Shown here: one piece after another, positions 1 to 8,367 of the stretch
Layout of the letters: each line of letters starts with the position of its first letter
Position numbering within the stretch: the first letter of the stretch is position 1
NCBI RefSeq assembly: GCF_937468385.1
Contig: NZ_CALBWS010000001.1
Location: forward strand, 248,001 to 312,000
Direction: 5' to 3'
DNA: 64,000 bases
Source: Neobacillus rhizosphaerae
GTDB taxonomy: Bacteria > Bacillota > Bacilli > Bacillales > Cytobacillaceae
Notes under the pieces: generated by a model
Database searches by the model: none
What the model saw: the letters and a program-made list of their open reading frames with translations, nothing else
What the model was told of the DNA's origin: nothing
Translations under genes and position numbers: made by a program

Positions 1-554
1 TGCTTGCCTCACTTGCAGGCAACCTTCACGTGGAAGCGATATTTGGTGCATTGCTTGCGGGGATTGTCGCAAAAATGGCCTTACCTAAAATGGTTTCTGA
101 ACGACTAGAGCAAAATGTTTCGAATATTTCCTTTTCCTGGTTTATCCCAATCTATTTTGCAACTGTGGGCTTACAATTAGACCTCGTAAAACACTTTAAT
201 CCCCTTTTCTTCCTTTCTTATTTCTTATTTGCCACACTAACTCAGACCATAGCCGTTTATATCACTTCTCGTTTCATCAAGCAAGACCCATTTACAAGCT
301 TTAACTTAGGGGTAGCCATAAATGACCGTGGAGGTCCCGGTATTGTGCTTTCTTCAGTAGCCTATTCCACGGGAATTATTAACCAAGAGTTATTCGCTAT
401 CCTTGTTATGCTCGCACTTGTTACCTCTTGGATTCCTGGAACCTGGCTCCGGATTGTTGTAAGCAAAGGATGGCGGCTAATGCCTGGGGATGAGGATTTG
501 GTTCCACAGCAGAGAAATGACGACAAAATCAAATCAATCAATCATCATAGATGA
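1..554 (+). CDS. Cation:proton antiporter, C-terminal part (cut by window edge)
   Basis: The reading frame is open from the first bases of the window, so the true start lies upstream and a GTG at 30 is not a credible start. About 180 residues remain. They form hydrophobic membrane segments, contain a loop reading NDRGGPGIVLSS, and end in a short polar tail. This is the usual layout of the last helices of CPA2-type Na+(K+)/H+ exchangers, which swap monovalent cations for protons across the cytoplasmic membrane. The ion specificity and any C-terminal regulatory domain cannot be judged. A rho-independent terminator follows directly. The family call is by resemblance only. Confidence 0.75.
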   Translation, partial: LASLAGNLHVEAIFGALLAGIVAKMALPKMVSERLEQNVSNISFSWFIPIYFATVGLQLDLVKHFNPLFFLSYFLFATLTQTIAVYITSRFIKQDPFTSFNLGVAINDRGGPGIVLSSVAYSTGIINQELFAILVMLALVTSWIPGTWLRIVVSKGWRLMPGDEDLVPQQRNDDKIKSINHHR

Positions 555-585
555 AGCTGGTGGAATCACGGCTTCTTTTTCTTTT
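553..585 (+). terminator. Terminator of the antiporter gene
   Basis: GAAGC and GCTTC arms, with an inner GTG/CAC pairing around GAAT, are followed by TTTTTCTTTT. The hairpin starts at the antiporter stop codon. Confidence 0.6.
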
Positions 586-589
586 AATG

Positions 590-621
590 AAAAAATAAAT
601 AAGGATTGCTTTATGCAATCC
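590..621 (-). terminator. Terminator of the yjcZ-like gene
   Basis: Read on the minus strand, a perfect 7-bp stem GGATTGC/GCAATCC with a 5-nt loop (603-621) is followed by a T-rich tail. It sits 23 bp past the stop of the small gene at 644-757. Confidence 0.7.
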
Positions 622-643
622 CCATTCGGTTGACATTTACATC

Positions 644-757
644 TTAGTGAAAACCGTAACCACCGATAAAACTTGCACCGATGATTATAAGCAGGATGAA
701 TAAAACTACAACTAAGGCAAAGCCGCCGCCGCCACCGTAGCCTGCTGCACCATCCAT
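644..757 (-). CDS. YjcZ-family sporulation-type small membrane protein (37 aa)
   Basis: This tiny gene encodes 37 residues: a glycine-rich N-terminus ([10 protein letters not shown]), one hydrophobic segment of about 20 residues, and the end GGYGFH. This is the signature of the YjcZ/YtzL-like small proteins of Bacillus, which are found in sporulating cells and have no known biochemical role. The start is decided by a strong AGGAGGTGG site six bases before the ATG. It stands alone between convergent neighbours and has its own terminator. Confidence in the gene is high; its function is unknown. Confidence 0.85.
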   Translation of the reverse strand: MDGAAGYGGGGGFALVVVLFILLIIIGASFIGGYGFH

Positions 758-839
758 TTAATCCACCTCCTAGTTGTTTCTGAATATCTTATGTAAAAGA
801 ATCATCTTGGTGTGGGTGACACGTTAGTTTTTTGGATTT

Positions 840-888
840 GAAAAAATACGAAAAAGGCTGCACATAAAAAATCCCCACAGGCAGCCTT
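840..888 (-). terminator. Terminator downstream of the dehydrogenase remnant
   Basis: An 8-bp perfect stem AAGGCTGC/GCAGCCTT (854-861 with 881-888) is followed on the minus strand by TTTTTCGTATTTTTT. It would end transcripts from the tetR and dehydrogenase-remnant region. Confidence 0.75.
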
Positions 889-982
889 CAAATTATTCAT
901 TATTTATTATTAATTGAAACCTTTTTAGAAGCTCCATTATTCTTTTTTGAACGGTAAGTATCATCTGTATTCACTCTAATAT

Positions 983-1345
983 CTATGGTATTAATAGGAC
1001 TTTCATTGCTTTTGGGTTGTGAATTGCTGTTTGAAAAGCTTGTTGTACCTGATCCAGTGGGAACGTATGCGAAATCAAGTAATCCGTTCTTATTAATTTC
1101 TTTTCTAAATATTCAATTCCTTTTGGAAGGACAGAACCTAATATTCCTATAAGTCGTATATCTTTATATACTAGTAAACTCGAATCTATTTGGGATGTTT
1201 TTTCTGGAATTGCTACTACTCCTACTGTCCCTTTACTCTTTACAAATTGTAAGGCCTGATGCAGGGTGTGTGGAGTACCAGCAGCATCAATGACGATATC
1301 AGCGTTGCCTCCCTTGCCAAGAATCAAAATCTTGCTTTCCGATGA
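983..1345 (-). pseudogene. Zinc-type alcohol dehydrogenase (MDR family), C-terminal remnant
   Basis: About 120 residues match the second half of a medium-chain dehydrogenase: GKGGNADIVIDAAG, then the strand-helix run ending in PKAMKVLLIP. The N-terminal catalytic domain, with its zinc ligands, and the first part of the Rossmann fold are missing. The remnant begins inside the 3' end of the tetR frame, so a deletion seems to have joined the two genes near 1330-1345. A TTG at 1369 opens the frame but has no clear ribosome binding site. It is probably non-functional. Confidence 0.65.
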
Positions 1346-1892
1346 TCTGTCTAATGGTTGGAAGAGCAATCAACATATAAGATACCGAGCCAATAATCTG
1401 GAATAAAAATAAAGTAGGGTCAATGAACTGCATTTTATTTTTTTCATTTAATCGTTCTAACGGCTTCTTCATCATTTCGATTACTTCGGATAAGTACATA
1501 GGTCGTTCTCCGCTCATTCGTTCCGAATTCTCCATTATCTCTCTAATAAGTATTTGATTATATTCAGGGTTCCCGTGTGTCCAGTCAATTAATCGTTCAA
1601 CCATGATTTCTACTTGTTTTTCATCGTTTCCGAGATCTTCTGTTATGTCTTCTGTAATGGTTTGAATACTTTTAGCAATACGCTTCAGCACTTCCTTGTA
1701 TAAGGCTTCTTTAGAGGGAAAGTAATAAAGAATAGTTGAGTTTGCAACCCCGACAGCACTACCAATTTCTCTAACAGAAGTCCCTGAGAGTCCTTTTTTT
1801 GCAAATAATTCTTCAGCCACCATCAACAAACGCTCTTTAGTTGAATCTGTTTGATCTGTTGCTTTTTGAACCTTGCTATCATGTTTTGACAT
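1299..1892 (-). CDS. TetR/AcrR-family transcriptional repressor
   Basis: The 197 residues carry an N-terminal helix-turn-helix (TKERLLMVAEELFAKKGLSG, then VREIGSAVGVANSTILYYF), typical of TetR repressors. A helical ligand-binding region follows, resembling the C-terminal domain found in YbiH/CecR-like members. The last residues (about QDFDSWQGRQR) are read from the junction with the dehydrogenase remnant, so the natural C-terminus may have been replaced. The ligand and targets are not visible. The nearest plausible former target is the truncated dehydrogenase downstream. Confidence 0.85.
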   Translation of the reverse strand: MSKHDSKVQKATDQTDSTKERLLMVAEELFAKKGLSGTSVREIGSAVGVANSTILYYFPSKEALYKEVLKRIAKSIQTITEDITEDLGNDEKQVEIMVERLIDWTHGNPEYNQILIREIMENSERMSGERPMYLSEVIEMMKKPLERLNEKNKMQFIDPTLFLFQIIGSVSYMLIALPTIRQIIGKQDFDSWQGRQR

Positions 1893-1974
1893 AGTCCTCT
1901 CGCTTTCTTTTTTCTAAATAATAACATACATAACGCGTAAAATGATTCTTCTTAAAATTTTATCTTCAAAAGCA

Positions 1975-2010
1975 CACAGAAAAATACTCTGGAACCTATC
2001 CAGAGTATTC
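1975..2010 (-). terminator. Terminator of the NmrA/hemerythrin operon
   Basis: A perfect 11-bp stem AATACTCTGGA/TCCAGAGTATT (1984-1994 with 2000-2010) with a 5-nt loop is followed on the minus strand by TTTTTC. It lies about 235 bp past the upstream gene's stop; I see no gene in the stretch between. Confidence 0.7.
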
Positions 2011-2245
2011 GATTATGACCATATATATGAATTTCTTAATACTTTCATATGAACCTCACCTTCTAAACGCTCACGCTTTTTGAAAGGTGTATCCCTTATC
2101 TTAAATACGGTCTAAACCTAGCTATAAGACAACATGGCAACACTATTTAGTAAAGCACCCAGATAGTAACCTTATTTTTTATTTAGTTTTGTAGAAATAA
2201 GGTCGGCAAAATTCTTCATAAGTATCTGTCAAAAAATCAAGAAAT

Positions 2246-3112
2246 TCATTCATTTTTCCAACGGGTAACGGTTTCTGCTACGAAAGCTTCAAATGATTTG
2301 GGCTCACGAAGCAGCAATTCCTTCTGGAGTATGAAGTCTTGGTCTGTTCCCAGACAACCAAAACTTTGGAAAGATTTATACATGACACAAAAATCTTGAG
2401 CAAGCCATTGTGGCATCATTGTGATAGCCAATTGATACCATGCATCCAGATCATCTCCAATATACCGAACAGGAGTGCCAGTATGACGACTATAGGTTTC
2501 AGCGATTCCATCCCCTGTTAATACTTCGGATCCATAGATAGGATATTCCTTTTCTTCATAGCCGTTAAGAAGGAGTGCGTTTGCAGCTGCATATGCGATA
2601 TCGACTACATCAATTCGATTCAATCCAACTGAACCAAGCGGTTGAGGATATATCCCATCCTTAAGTATGGCATCACGAAATACGTAATCATTTTGGAAGA
2701 AATTATTCGGTCGTAAAATCGTATAATCCATGCCAGATCTCTTAATCTCCTCTTCGATTCCGATTTTACTTTTTATATGAGGAATGTGTAACATACTTTC
2801 ATTCATTGGAGCAGATAAATATACGATTTTGGGAACACCCGCTTTTCTAGCAGCCTTAACAGCTGTAACTCCTTGGATCGTTTCCGTCTGAGACATACCT
2901 GTTAAGAGAAATACTGCATCCAATTGATCAAAATTCCCCTCTAGGCTTTCAGGTACCTCCAAATCACCTTTGATCCATTCTGAATTCATATACTTATGCT
3001 GATTTTTACTTGGATTTCGTGTAAGAATACGGACGGATGCTTTACGACTTAATAGTTCTAAAACAACCTGACTGCCTACAGTACCTGTACCTCCGATAAC
3101 AAGAATATTCAT
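2246..3112 (-). CDS. NmrA/atypical SDR NAD(P)-binding protein
   Basis: The 288 residues begin MNILVIGGTGTVGSQVV, a glycine-rich dinucleotide-binding Rossmann motif (GGTGTVG near residue 7). Downstream features are VFLLTG, the KIVYLSA strand and YTILRPNNFFQND, all typical of NmrA-like or quinone-oxidoreductase-like atypical SDR proteins. Such proteins bind NAD(P) and act as reductases or redox sensors. The start of this gene lies only 6 bp after the stop of the hemerythrin-like gene upstream, so the two are likely cotranscribed. The substrate is unknown. Confidence 0.8.
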   Translation of the reverse strand: MNILVIGGTGTVGSQVVLELLSRKASVRILTRNPSKNQHKYMNSEWIKGDLEVPESLEGNFDQLDAVFLLTGMSQTETIQGVTAVKAARKAGVPKIVYLSAPMNESMLHIPHIKSKIGIEEEIKRSGMDYTILRPNNFFQNDYVFRDAILKDGIYPQPLGSVGLNRIDVVDIAYAAANALLLNGYEEKEYPIYGSEVLTGDGIAETYSRHTGTPVRYIGDDLDAWYQLAITMMPQWLAQDFCVMYKSFQSFGCLGTDQDFILQKELLLREPKSFEAFVAETVTRWKNE

Positions 3113-3118
3113 ACCTAA

Positions 3119-3811
3119 TCACTTAGCTCCTTCAGGTTTGATTTCATCTAGTGCTGTTTGCAGCTGAACCCAGCTTTTTTGGTCTAACCGAGACTCCGCT
3201 AAACTTAACATCCCTGCATACGCTTCTTTAGGTGCGAATCTTTTCATATCACCAAACATCTCTACTCGCTCCAGATGGCTGATTGTTGGAATCATATAGT
3301 GCATAAAAATCGCCATCGTTTGTGGTGGAATAGAGGAACGGATATTAATTGATATCACTTTTAATTCGTCATCCGTCAGATTCTCCCATAATACCTTCAT
3401 GCCAGGTCCTTCTTCACTTTGAAGGTGGTTAAGGTAATCAGCTGTAAAACGGTTCAAATCTTTACCAATTTGGTACCAGATCTTCTGATGTTCGATTGGA
3501 TTTTTTTTATTTAATTCTAACTGATTCACAAGTTCAATAAGGTGCTCAAATCCTTGTTCCAATGCACCGTGTTCGTCTTCCAATTGAGCCAATATCTCAG
3601 GAGCAAATTTTTCATATGATTCATTAATATTCGCATCCTCATCTCTCGAATGGGCTTCAAGAATAATTGCTACCTGCCTAAATTCCTCGACAAATGATTT
3701 CACTCTTTCGTCATCAGAACTATCAACCGAACCTGCCTGATAGCATAAACCACTTAATGCCAAGCGAATCCCCTTGTGGACTGGAGCATACAGATCAAAA
3801 CGATTAAACAT
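3119..3811 (-). CDS. Hemerythrin-like (HHE) protein
   Basis: About 230 residues, all-helical in appearance. Histidine/acidic motifs are spaced like a hemerythrin HHE metal-binding bundle: VHKGIR near residue 14, EAHSRDED near 55, EDEHGALEQGFEHL near 85 and LNHLQSEEGPGM near 135. A non-heme di-iron site for oxygen, NO or redox sensing is therefore plausible. The ATG at 3811 is preferred because AAAGGAGAG lies 6 bases before it; an in-frame TTG two codons earlier is inside that context. It is first gene of a two-gene operon with the NmrA-like protein. Confidence 0.65.
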   Translation of the reverse strand: MFNRFDLYAPVHKGIRLALSGLCYQAGSVDSSDDERVKSFVEEFRQVAIILEAHSRDEDANINESYEKFAPEILAQLEDEHGALEQGFEHLIELVNQLELNKKNPIEHQKIWYQIGKDLNRFTADYLNHLQSEEGPGMKVLWENLTDDELKVISINIRSSIPPQTMAIFMHYMIPTISHLERVEMFGDMKRFAPKEAYAGMLSLAESRLDQKSWVQLQTALDEIKPEGAK

Positions 3812-3908
3812 GTTCAACTCTCCTTTGGTTTTGTCTAATTTAAGAAGCTTTCGTTCACATCTAAATATTGTCCTTGCTAAGCCAAGCGAAATTCAAAGGA
3901 ATCTGCAA

Positions 3909-4682
3909 TTAATGATGAGAGTTTTCTCCACCTAACCCGATCTGTTCTTGTTCTTCCGGAGTGATGAAGTAATGGTGGATGTCGTAATGCGGCATTGTAT
4001 AACCTTCATGACCAGTTGGGACAAATTCGATGTTCGTATGGTCGATTGCTGGTGATGGGAGCCCCTTCATGCCTGCAAAATTGACAAAACTCTTTCCTTC
4101 TACAAAATATTTTTGTGAGATCATTTGTTCAATGAAAACCAACTTTCCTTCATAAACCCCGTAAATTGTTTTATAAACCGGATCGTCATTTTCCATAATT
4201 AAGATATCCTCTTGCGGATTCGTCCAATGTTCTCCCATTTGCGGAATCACTGGTGTAATCTTAACGGTTCCTTCTGGCAGAACTAAAAAATATATCGAGC
4301 CATTTTTATCCTTTGTCATCTGTGTAGCATCTATTACTTCCGCTAAATCCTTCACCTCAGCAACGATTCCATTTTCGTGATTTTTAACAGGAATCGTTTC
4401 ATTTTTAAAAATTAAGTTTTTGCCTTGCTTATCGAGTTCATAGGACTCTTTTAACACGTGAAAAAAAGCATCAACGTCCACCCAAGTTTTTACTTTCTCT
4501 GCATATGAGATAGAAGAATAGACCCCTACGCCATTGATTTCAACTTTTGGGGCCTCCTGCTTGGCATAGGTAGCGGAAAATGTGAATAGTAATACAAAAA
4601 TCAAAAAAATACCGACTAGGAACCTGTTCGCGATTTTACCCCCTTTAGTCCTGTTACTATTAATCACACTCTGATTTTGCAT
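3909..4682 (-). CDS. Exported protein with stalk-like N-terminal domain
   Basis: The 257 residues have a basic N-terminus and a hydrophobic segment (FLVGIFLIFVLLFTFSATYA), then a probable cleavage site after ATYA, so export is expected. The next 80 residues (VDVDAFFHVLKESYEL, IPVKNHENGIVAEVKDLAEVI) look like the copper-amine-oxidase-N stalk fold common in Firmicute surface proteins. The C-terminus is histidine-rich (GHEGYTMPHYDIHHYF and a final GENSHH), suggesting metal binding. A good GGAG site precedes the ATG. The role is not known. Confidence 0.7.
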   Translation of the reverse strand: MQNQSVINSNRTKGGKIANRFLVGIFLIFVLLFTFSATYAKQEAPKVEINGVGVYSSISYAEKVKTWVDVDAFFHVLKESYELDKQGKNLIFKNETIPVKNHENGIVAEVKDLAEVIDATQMTKDKNGSIYFLVLPEGTVKITPVIPQMGEHWTNPQEDILIMENDDPVYKTIYGVYEGKLVFIEQMISQKYFVEGKSFVNFAGMKGLPSPAIDHTNIEFVPTGHEGYTMPHYDIHHYFITPEEQEQIGLGGENSHH

Positions 4683-4753
4683 CTTACTTCACTCCTTTTT
4701 CTTGGTATGGTTTCATTATAGAGACGATAAAGGAAATCAGTAATTATACAAAG

Positions 4754-4774
4754 GTATATTCAAGCGTATATTTA
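4754..4774. promoter_or_regulatory. Possible regulator site upstream of the exported protein
   Basis: GTATATTCAAGCGTATATTT resembles the palindromic element at 6896-6916 in front of the regulator/methyltransferase pair: both have TATA, TTCAAG, TATA and TTA in that order. A shared operator is an inference. Confidence 0.3.
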
Positions 4775-4794
4775 GGTATCAAAATGGTATACAA

Positions 4795-4828
4795 AACAAA
4801 AACACTGAAAACCTTTTGTTTTCAGTGT
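4795..4828 (-). terminator. Terminator of the ATPase-LuxR gene
   Basis: A perfect 10-bp stem ACACTGAAAA/TTTTCAGTGT (4802-4811 with 4819-4828) is followed on the minus strand by TTTTTGTTTTG, 15 bp after the stop codon. Confidence 0.8.
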
Positions 4829-4842
4829 CAATAATGGATTAA

Positions 4843-6864
4843 TTAGCTCATTAATTTTTTGACCAGTTCTGTTTTACCTTTTACTTCAAGTTTCTCATAA
4901 ATACGACTAAGATTCTTTTTTACAGTGATTTCTGATAAGTAAATCTTCTGGGCTATTTCTAGATTGGATGAACAAGTTCTTGTTAAAAGAGCTATTTCGC
5001 GTTCACGGGGAGTTAGTCCTGATAAAATAGCATCAAGAGATGAAGTTTCATTATTATCTTCCGTTGACTGATAAAGATTCTCTACAAACTTCTTCATCTC
5101 TTTATCCTCTCTAAAATCGAGCACAAATACCGGTGCAGGAAATTGAAGACCAAAACCAAAATGGGTAGTTCCAGGTATTTCAACATAACCTACCCCTTTG
5201 ACTGCTTCCTGGTTATATTTCATCGGAGCAGTGTACACCATAATTCCGCCTTTCAAATAGTAGGAAAGATATGTTTGAAAGAACATGAATCGGGCTGCTG
5301 AACTGCCATCCTTTGAAAAATCGATCATATATTGAAACCACCCTGCCGGTGACTCTGGTGGTACATTCAACTTATCCCTCTCCTGTTTAGAAAGGGTGCG
5401 GAAATAAGACTGGGTAATCGGGTTTTGTTGCAGAAATTGAAGAGAACCTCTATGAATAGGAATGTATACAAAAATACCCACCGCTTCGTGCTTTTCATTT
5501 TTAAGTAACCTGACTACTTCACTTCCCAGTCGAATTACTTCCGAAAGCTTAACCGAAGTAAACCATTTTTCATTTACAGCTTTCGGAATATTATATATAT
5601 GTCTTTCATTTGTTACTGGATCGTACATCTCTTGGATATAATCTTGATGATTTGAAAGGATATCCTTAAAATATTGTTCTGCTTCATGTAAATTTTCCTG
5701 GTTAACCGTTTCAATATAATAGGTTTGATCAATCGCATCATCATAAAACATGGCCCGAAAACCAGGATCCCCTACAATATAAATAAAATCTAATAGAAAA
5801 AGATTTCTCTCTTCTATAGAATGATGTCGAGAGGAAAAAAGACCGTAGTGGTATTTAACGCTTCGATGCCAGAGCTGATTATAAATATGAGGCTTTTTAA
5901 GTCTGAAATCCTGATAGAGAGCTTTTCGGAGAACCTGATGTAAATACCACCCACGCTCACTTTTTCGAACAAAGGAGAGATGGATGAGATTTTCAAACTC
6001 CTCGTTGCTTATCTCTTTTCCAAGTATATTCTCGAGGATTTCATGGTTAAATACACGGACCATTGTTACAGCTTCCAACAACTCCATTAATGTGGAATCA
6101 GGGATTTCACGCAGCCACTGTCCAGCAATTTCTTTAAAGGTTTCACTCCACATTAGAAATTCAGGTTCTTGTTCCCCCTTCAATCCTTCCAATTCATTCA
6201 AGCCCATGAAAAGAGATAACGTAAGAGGATGCCCCTTGGTAATAAAATATGACTTTCTTACAAAGCTATCATTATAGTCCCCAAATATAGATGTATACTG
6301 CTTGCATGTTTCATAGTCAAATGGTGACAATGGCATAAATTTAATGAATCTTCTCCAAGCCGGTGACAACACCCAGCCCCCTTTTAAGGGAAAGCGGCCA
6401 GATAAAACAATCATAATATCAATGGATAATTCAACTAAAAAGGAATGTCGTAACCAATCATCAAGCTCGTTCATCTCTTCATAGGTATCTATAACAAAAA
6501 CTAAACGACCAGTTTGAGCTCGATTATTAAGTTGTCTCGTCGCTTCCTCTAATAACTTGCCCTCACTCCATTCCTCTAGGACTTCTGTATTCAACATAGC
6601 GAGCAATCGTAAGGCAAATCCTTGCGGAGTCTTGGTAAAATCTAAGCAATCCAAGAGAAAAAAAGGAATTCCTTCTTGGTCACAAATTCGCCGAAACTGG
6701 TCGAGCAAAGAGCTTTTACCAATTCCTCCTGTACCACTGATATTTAGGATACGTTCATTATTTTCTTTGTTGCATACGAAATTACGGAAGATGATCAATT
6801 CCATTTTTCGCCCGACAAAAAAACTTTCTTCTAATCTTCGAATCTCTTCACCAAAGCTACTCAT
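4843..6864 (-). CDS. Large ATPase transcriptional regulator with LuxR-type HTH
   Basis: About 673 residues. Near residue 50 there is a Walker A loop (SGTGGIGKSS), and FVIDTYEEM is a likely Walker B, so the N-terminal half is a STAND/AAA-type NTPase. The C-terminal 60 residues are a LuxR/GerE helix-turn-helix (LTPREREIALL, then SEITVKKNLSRIYEKL). Between them lies a 250-residue region of unknown fold that may sense a ligand. The layout is MalT-like. Of the two adjacent ATGs, 6864 has the better spacing to GGAGG (5 bases). The gene is divergent from the methyltransferase at 6985, which makes that gene a likely target. Confidence 0.8.
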   Translation of the reverse strand: MSSFGEEIRRLEESFFVGRKMELIIFRNFVCNKENNERILNISGTGGIGKSSLLDQFRRICDQEGIPFFLLDCLDFTKTPQGFALRLLAMLNTEVLEEWSEGKLLEEATRQLNNRAQTGRLVFVIDTYEEMNELDDWLRHSFLVELSIDIMIVLSGRFPLKGGWVLSPAWRRFIKFMPLSPFDYETCKQYTSIFGDYNDSFVRKSYFITKGHPLTLSLFMGLNELEGLKGEQEPEFLMWSETFKEIAGQWLREIPDSTLMELLEAVTMVRVFNHEILENILGKEISNEEFENLIHLSFVRKSERGWYLHQVLRKALYQDFRLKKPHIYNQLWHRSVKYHYGLFSSRHHSIEERNLFLLDFIYIVGDPGFRAMFYDDAIDQTYYIETVNQENLHEAEQYFKDILSNHQDYIQEMYDPVTNERHIYNIPKAVNEKWFTSVKLSEVIRLGSEVVRLLKNEKHEAVGIFVYIPIHRGSLQFLQQNPITQSYFRTLSKQERDKLNVPPESPAGWFQYMIDFSKDGSSAARFMFFQTYLSYYLKGGIMVYTAPMKYNQEAVKGVGYVEIPGTTHFGFGLQFPAPVFVLDFREDKEMKKFVENLYQSTEDNNETSSLDAILSGLTPREREIALLTRTCSSNLEIAQKIYLSEITVKKNLSRIYEKLEVKGKTELVKKLMS

Positions 6865-6895
6865 CATAACCTCCAGCAAGTAATGAATTGATAAT

Positions 6896-6916
6896 ATATA
6901 CTTCAAGTATACTTAA
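6896..6916. promoter_or_regulatory. Palindromic element between divergent regulator and methyltransferase genes
   Basis: TATACTT-C-AAGTATA forms an inverted repeat (6897-6911), and AAGTATACTT (6905-6914) is itself a perfect 10-bp palindrome. It lies 32 bp upstream of the regulator start and about 70 bp upstream of the methyltransferase start. It could be an operator for the LuxR-type protein. Confidence 0.4.
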
Positions 6917-6984
6917 GGACCTACCCATATCCTATTTTTTCCTATATAGTGATATCATTCATTTCCAAAAAGGAGTTGAGACTT

Positions 6985-7920
6985 ATGACAACCTACAATC
7001 CCTCTTTTATTCTTGATCATACTTTAAATCAATTTTATTCCGAACAAGATGATGTCTTAACCTTTATACAATTTTGTCAGGGATTAAACCTTCTGCGAAA
7101 AAGAACCTCCCACAACGATTGGGTTCAATTTATTAAAGATATGTATCTCAATCATCCCCTACGAGATTTTATTATTCAAGAACCTTTTACACAACACGCT
7201 CTTTACAAATCGAAATACAACGGTGACTCCGTTCTAATGGATTTTATTTATGCAGTTGATGGATTGGTTCAAGCTCCGTTCACAGGATATGAGACCGCAC
7301 GTGGTAAGAGTCTATTTTATAGCCTCATGTCCCTCTCTAGCTGCACAGGAATCCGTAATGCTCGTAATATGATCGAGAGAAAAATAGATTACGTATTATG
7401 CCATAAGAAGAATTCCCATTTCTTATCTATTCCCTCCGGCAATCTACGTGAATTTCCGAATACAAAGTCTGACTCTCAGTTATTTTTAAGTTCTTTACAT
7501 GCTTTGGATTCGGATGAAGAGGCCCTGTTTCGTATCAATAAAGAATTAGGACATAGTGGCATAAAAACACATCACTTCACTTTTCTGAATTTTACTAAAA
7601 TTCTAAAAATAATTCAACCATTCGACTTTATTTGGTCAAACGGTCTACTTAACAATGTAAAGGATACTACAGCCGAGGAGCTTATCCAAAATCTTTTCGA
7701 TTATTTAAAACCAGGCGGAGAGTTTATTCTAACAGGTTTTCACCCCACTCATCTTTTATGTGGATACTTGGAGGTATGCTGCGATTGGTGGCCACTTTAT
7801 AGAGATGAAAGACAACTTCTTCGCTTAGTTGAACAGTTACCAAAGGAAAAGATAGACAACGTGAAGACTTACAAGGACCCTACAGGTACAATTGTGTTTT
7901 TAGAAATAGTAAAAGCTTAA
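6985..7920 (+). CDS. SAM-dependent methyltransferase, PhcB/EF-like family
   Basis: The 311 residues are soluble. The second half has the run ALDSDEEALFRIN, FDFIWSNGLLNNV, LFDYLKPGGEFILTGF and CCDWWPLYRDERQLLRL. This order closely follows the class I methyltransferases annotated as extracellular-factor (3-hydroxypalmitic acid methyl ester) biosynthesis proteins, where PhcB of Ralstonia makes a signal molecule. The usual glycine-rich SAM loop is replaced by LSIPSGN, so activity is not certain. The ATG at 6985 has AAGGAG nine bases upstream; the longer frame starting at 6949 lacks one. It is divergent from the ATPase-LuxR gene. Confidence 0.6.
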   Translation: MTTYNPSFILDHTLNQFYSEQDDVLTFIQFCQGLNLLRKRTSHNDWVQFIKDMYLNHPLRDFIIQEPFTQHALYKSKYNGDSVLMDFIYAVDGLVQAPFTGYETARGKSLFYSLMSLSSCTGIRNARNMIERKIDYVLCHKKNSHFLSIPSGNLREFPNTKSDSQLFLSSLHALDSDEEALFRINKELGHSGIKTHHFTFLNFTKILKIIQPFDFIWSNGLLNNVKDTTAEELIQNLFDYLKPGGEFILTGFHPTHLLCGYLEVCCDWWPLYRDERQLLRLVEQLPKEKIDNVKTYKDPTGTIVFLEIVKA

Positions 7921-8087
7921 TTATGATTATGTAATTGGTATTATTATAATATATTGTTGATTTACCTTTTGAATTCACCTGATTTTGAAAAATACTTTAT
8001 AAAGGTGCAATTTTGATTATTCTTAAACAAAAACCCATTCAATCAGCTTCATTAAAATTACTCAGAAACTCTTATATATCAAGGTTA

Positions 8088-8149
8088 GCGGGACTGCGTT
8101 GAAATCGAACCCACCAGACCTGGCACGCAGGTATCAAGCAGTTTTGAAG
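8088..8149 (-). repeat. tRNA-Sec 3'-half copy A (degenerate att-like site)
   Basis: About 62 bp match the 3' half of the tRNA-Sec gene, from the anticodon loop to the discriminator, in the same orientation as the intact gene at 47875-47971 and with several substitutions. The match stops exactly at the anticodon loop. The sequence beyond it (to about 8290) resembles that beyond copy D, including a decayed minus-strand integrase C-terminus reading GAILGAQIL. The rest of 7921-8367 holds no gene that I can see. Confidence 0.75.
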
Positions 8150-8307
8150 TTTGCCGGCACCTGTTTTTCTAGTATCTTCAAGTATCTTCAAATACTGATA
8201 AATCAAGTTCTTTTGTATCCAAGTGTGTACTTGTGATTTGTAATTTTTAAAATTTGGGCACCAAGAATAGCACCAATATCCAACAAAAATTTAATCTTGT
8301 TTGTCAG

Positions 8308-8334
8308 AAAAGGCTCTTGTTTTCCAAGCCTTTT
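8308..8334 (-). terminator. Terminator of the sigma-54 activator gene (possibly bidirectional)
   Basis: An 8-bp stem AAAAGGCT/AGCCTTTT has T-rich sequence on both sides. It lies 34 bp after the activator's stop codon. Confidence 0.6.
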
Positions 8335-8367
8335 CTTTTCTCTATTCAACACTAGCATTAATTGCTT

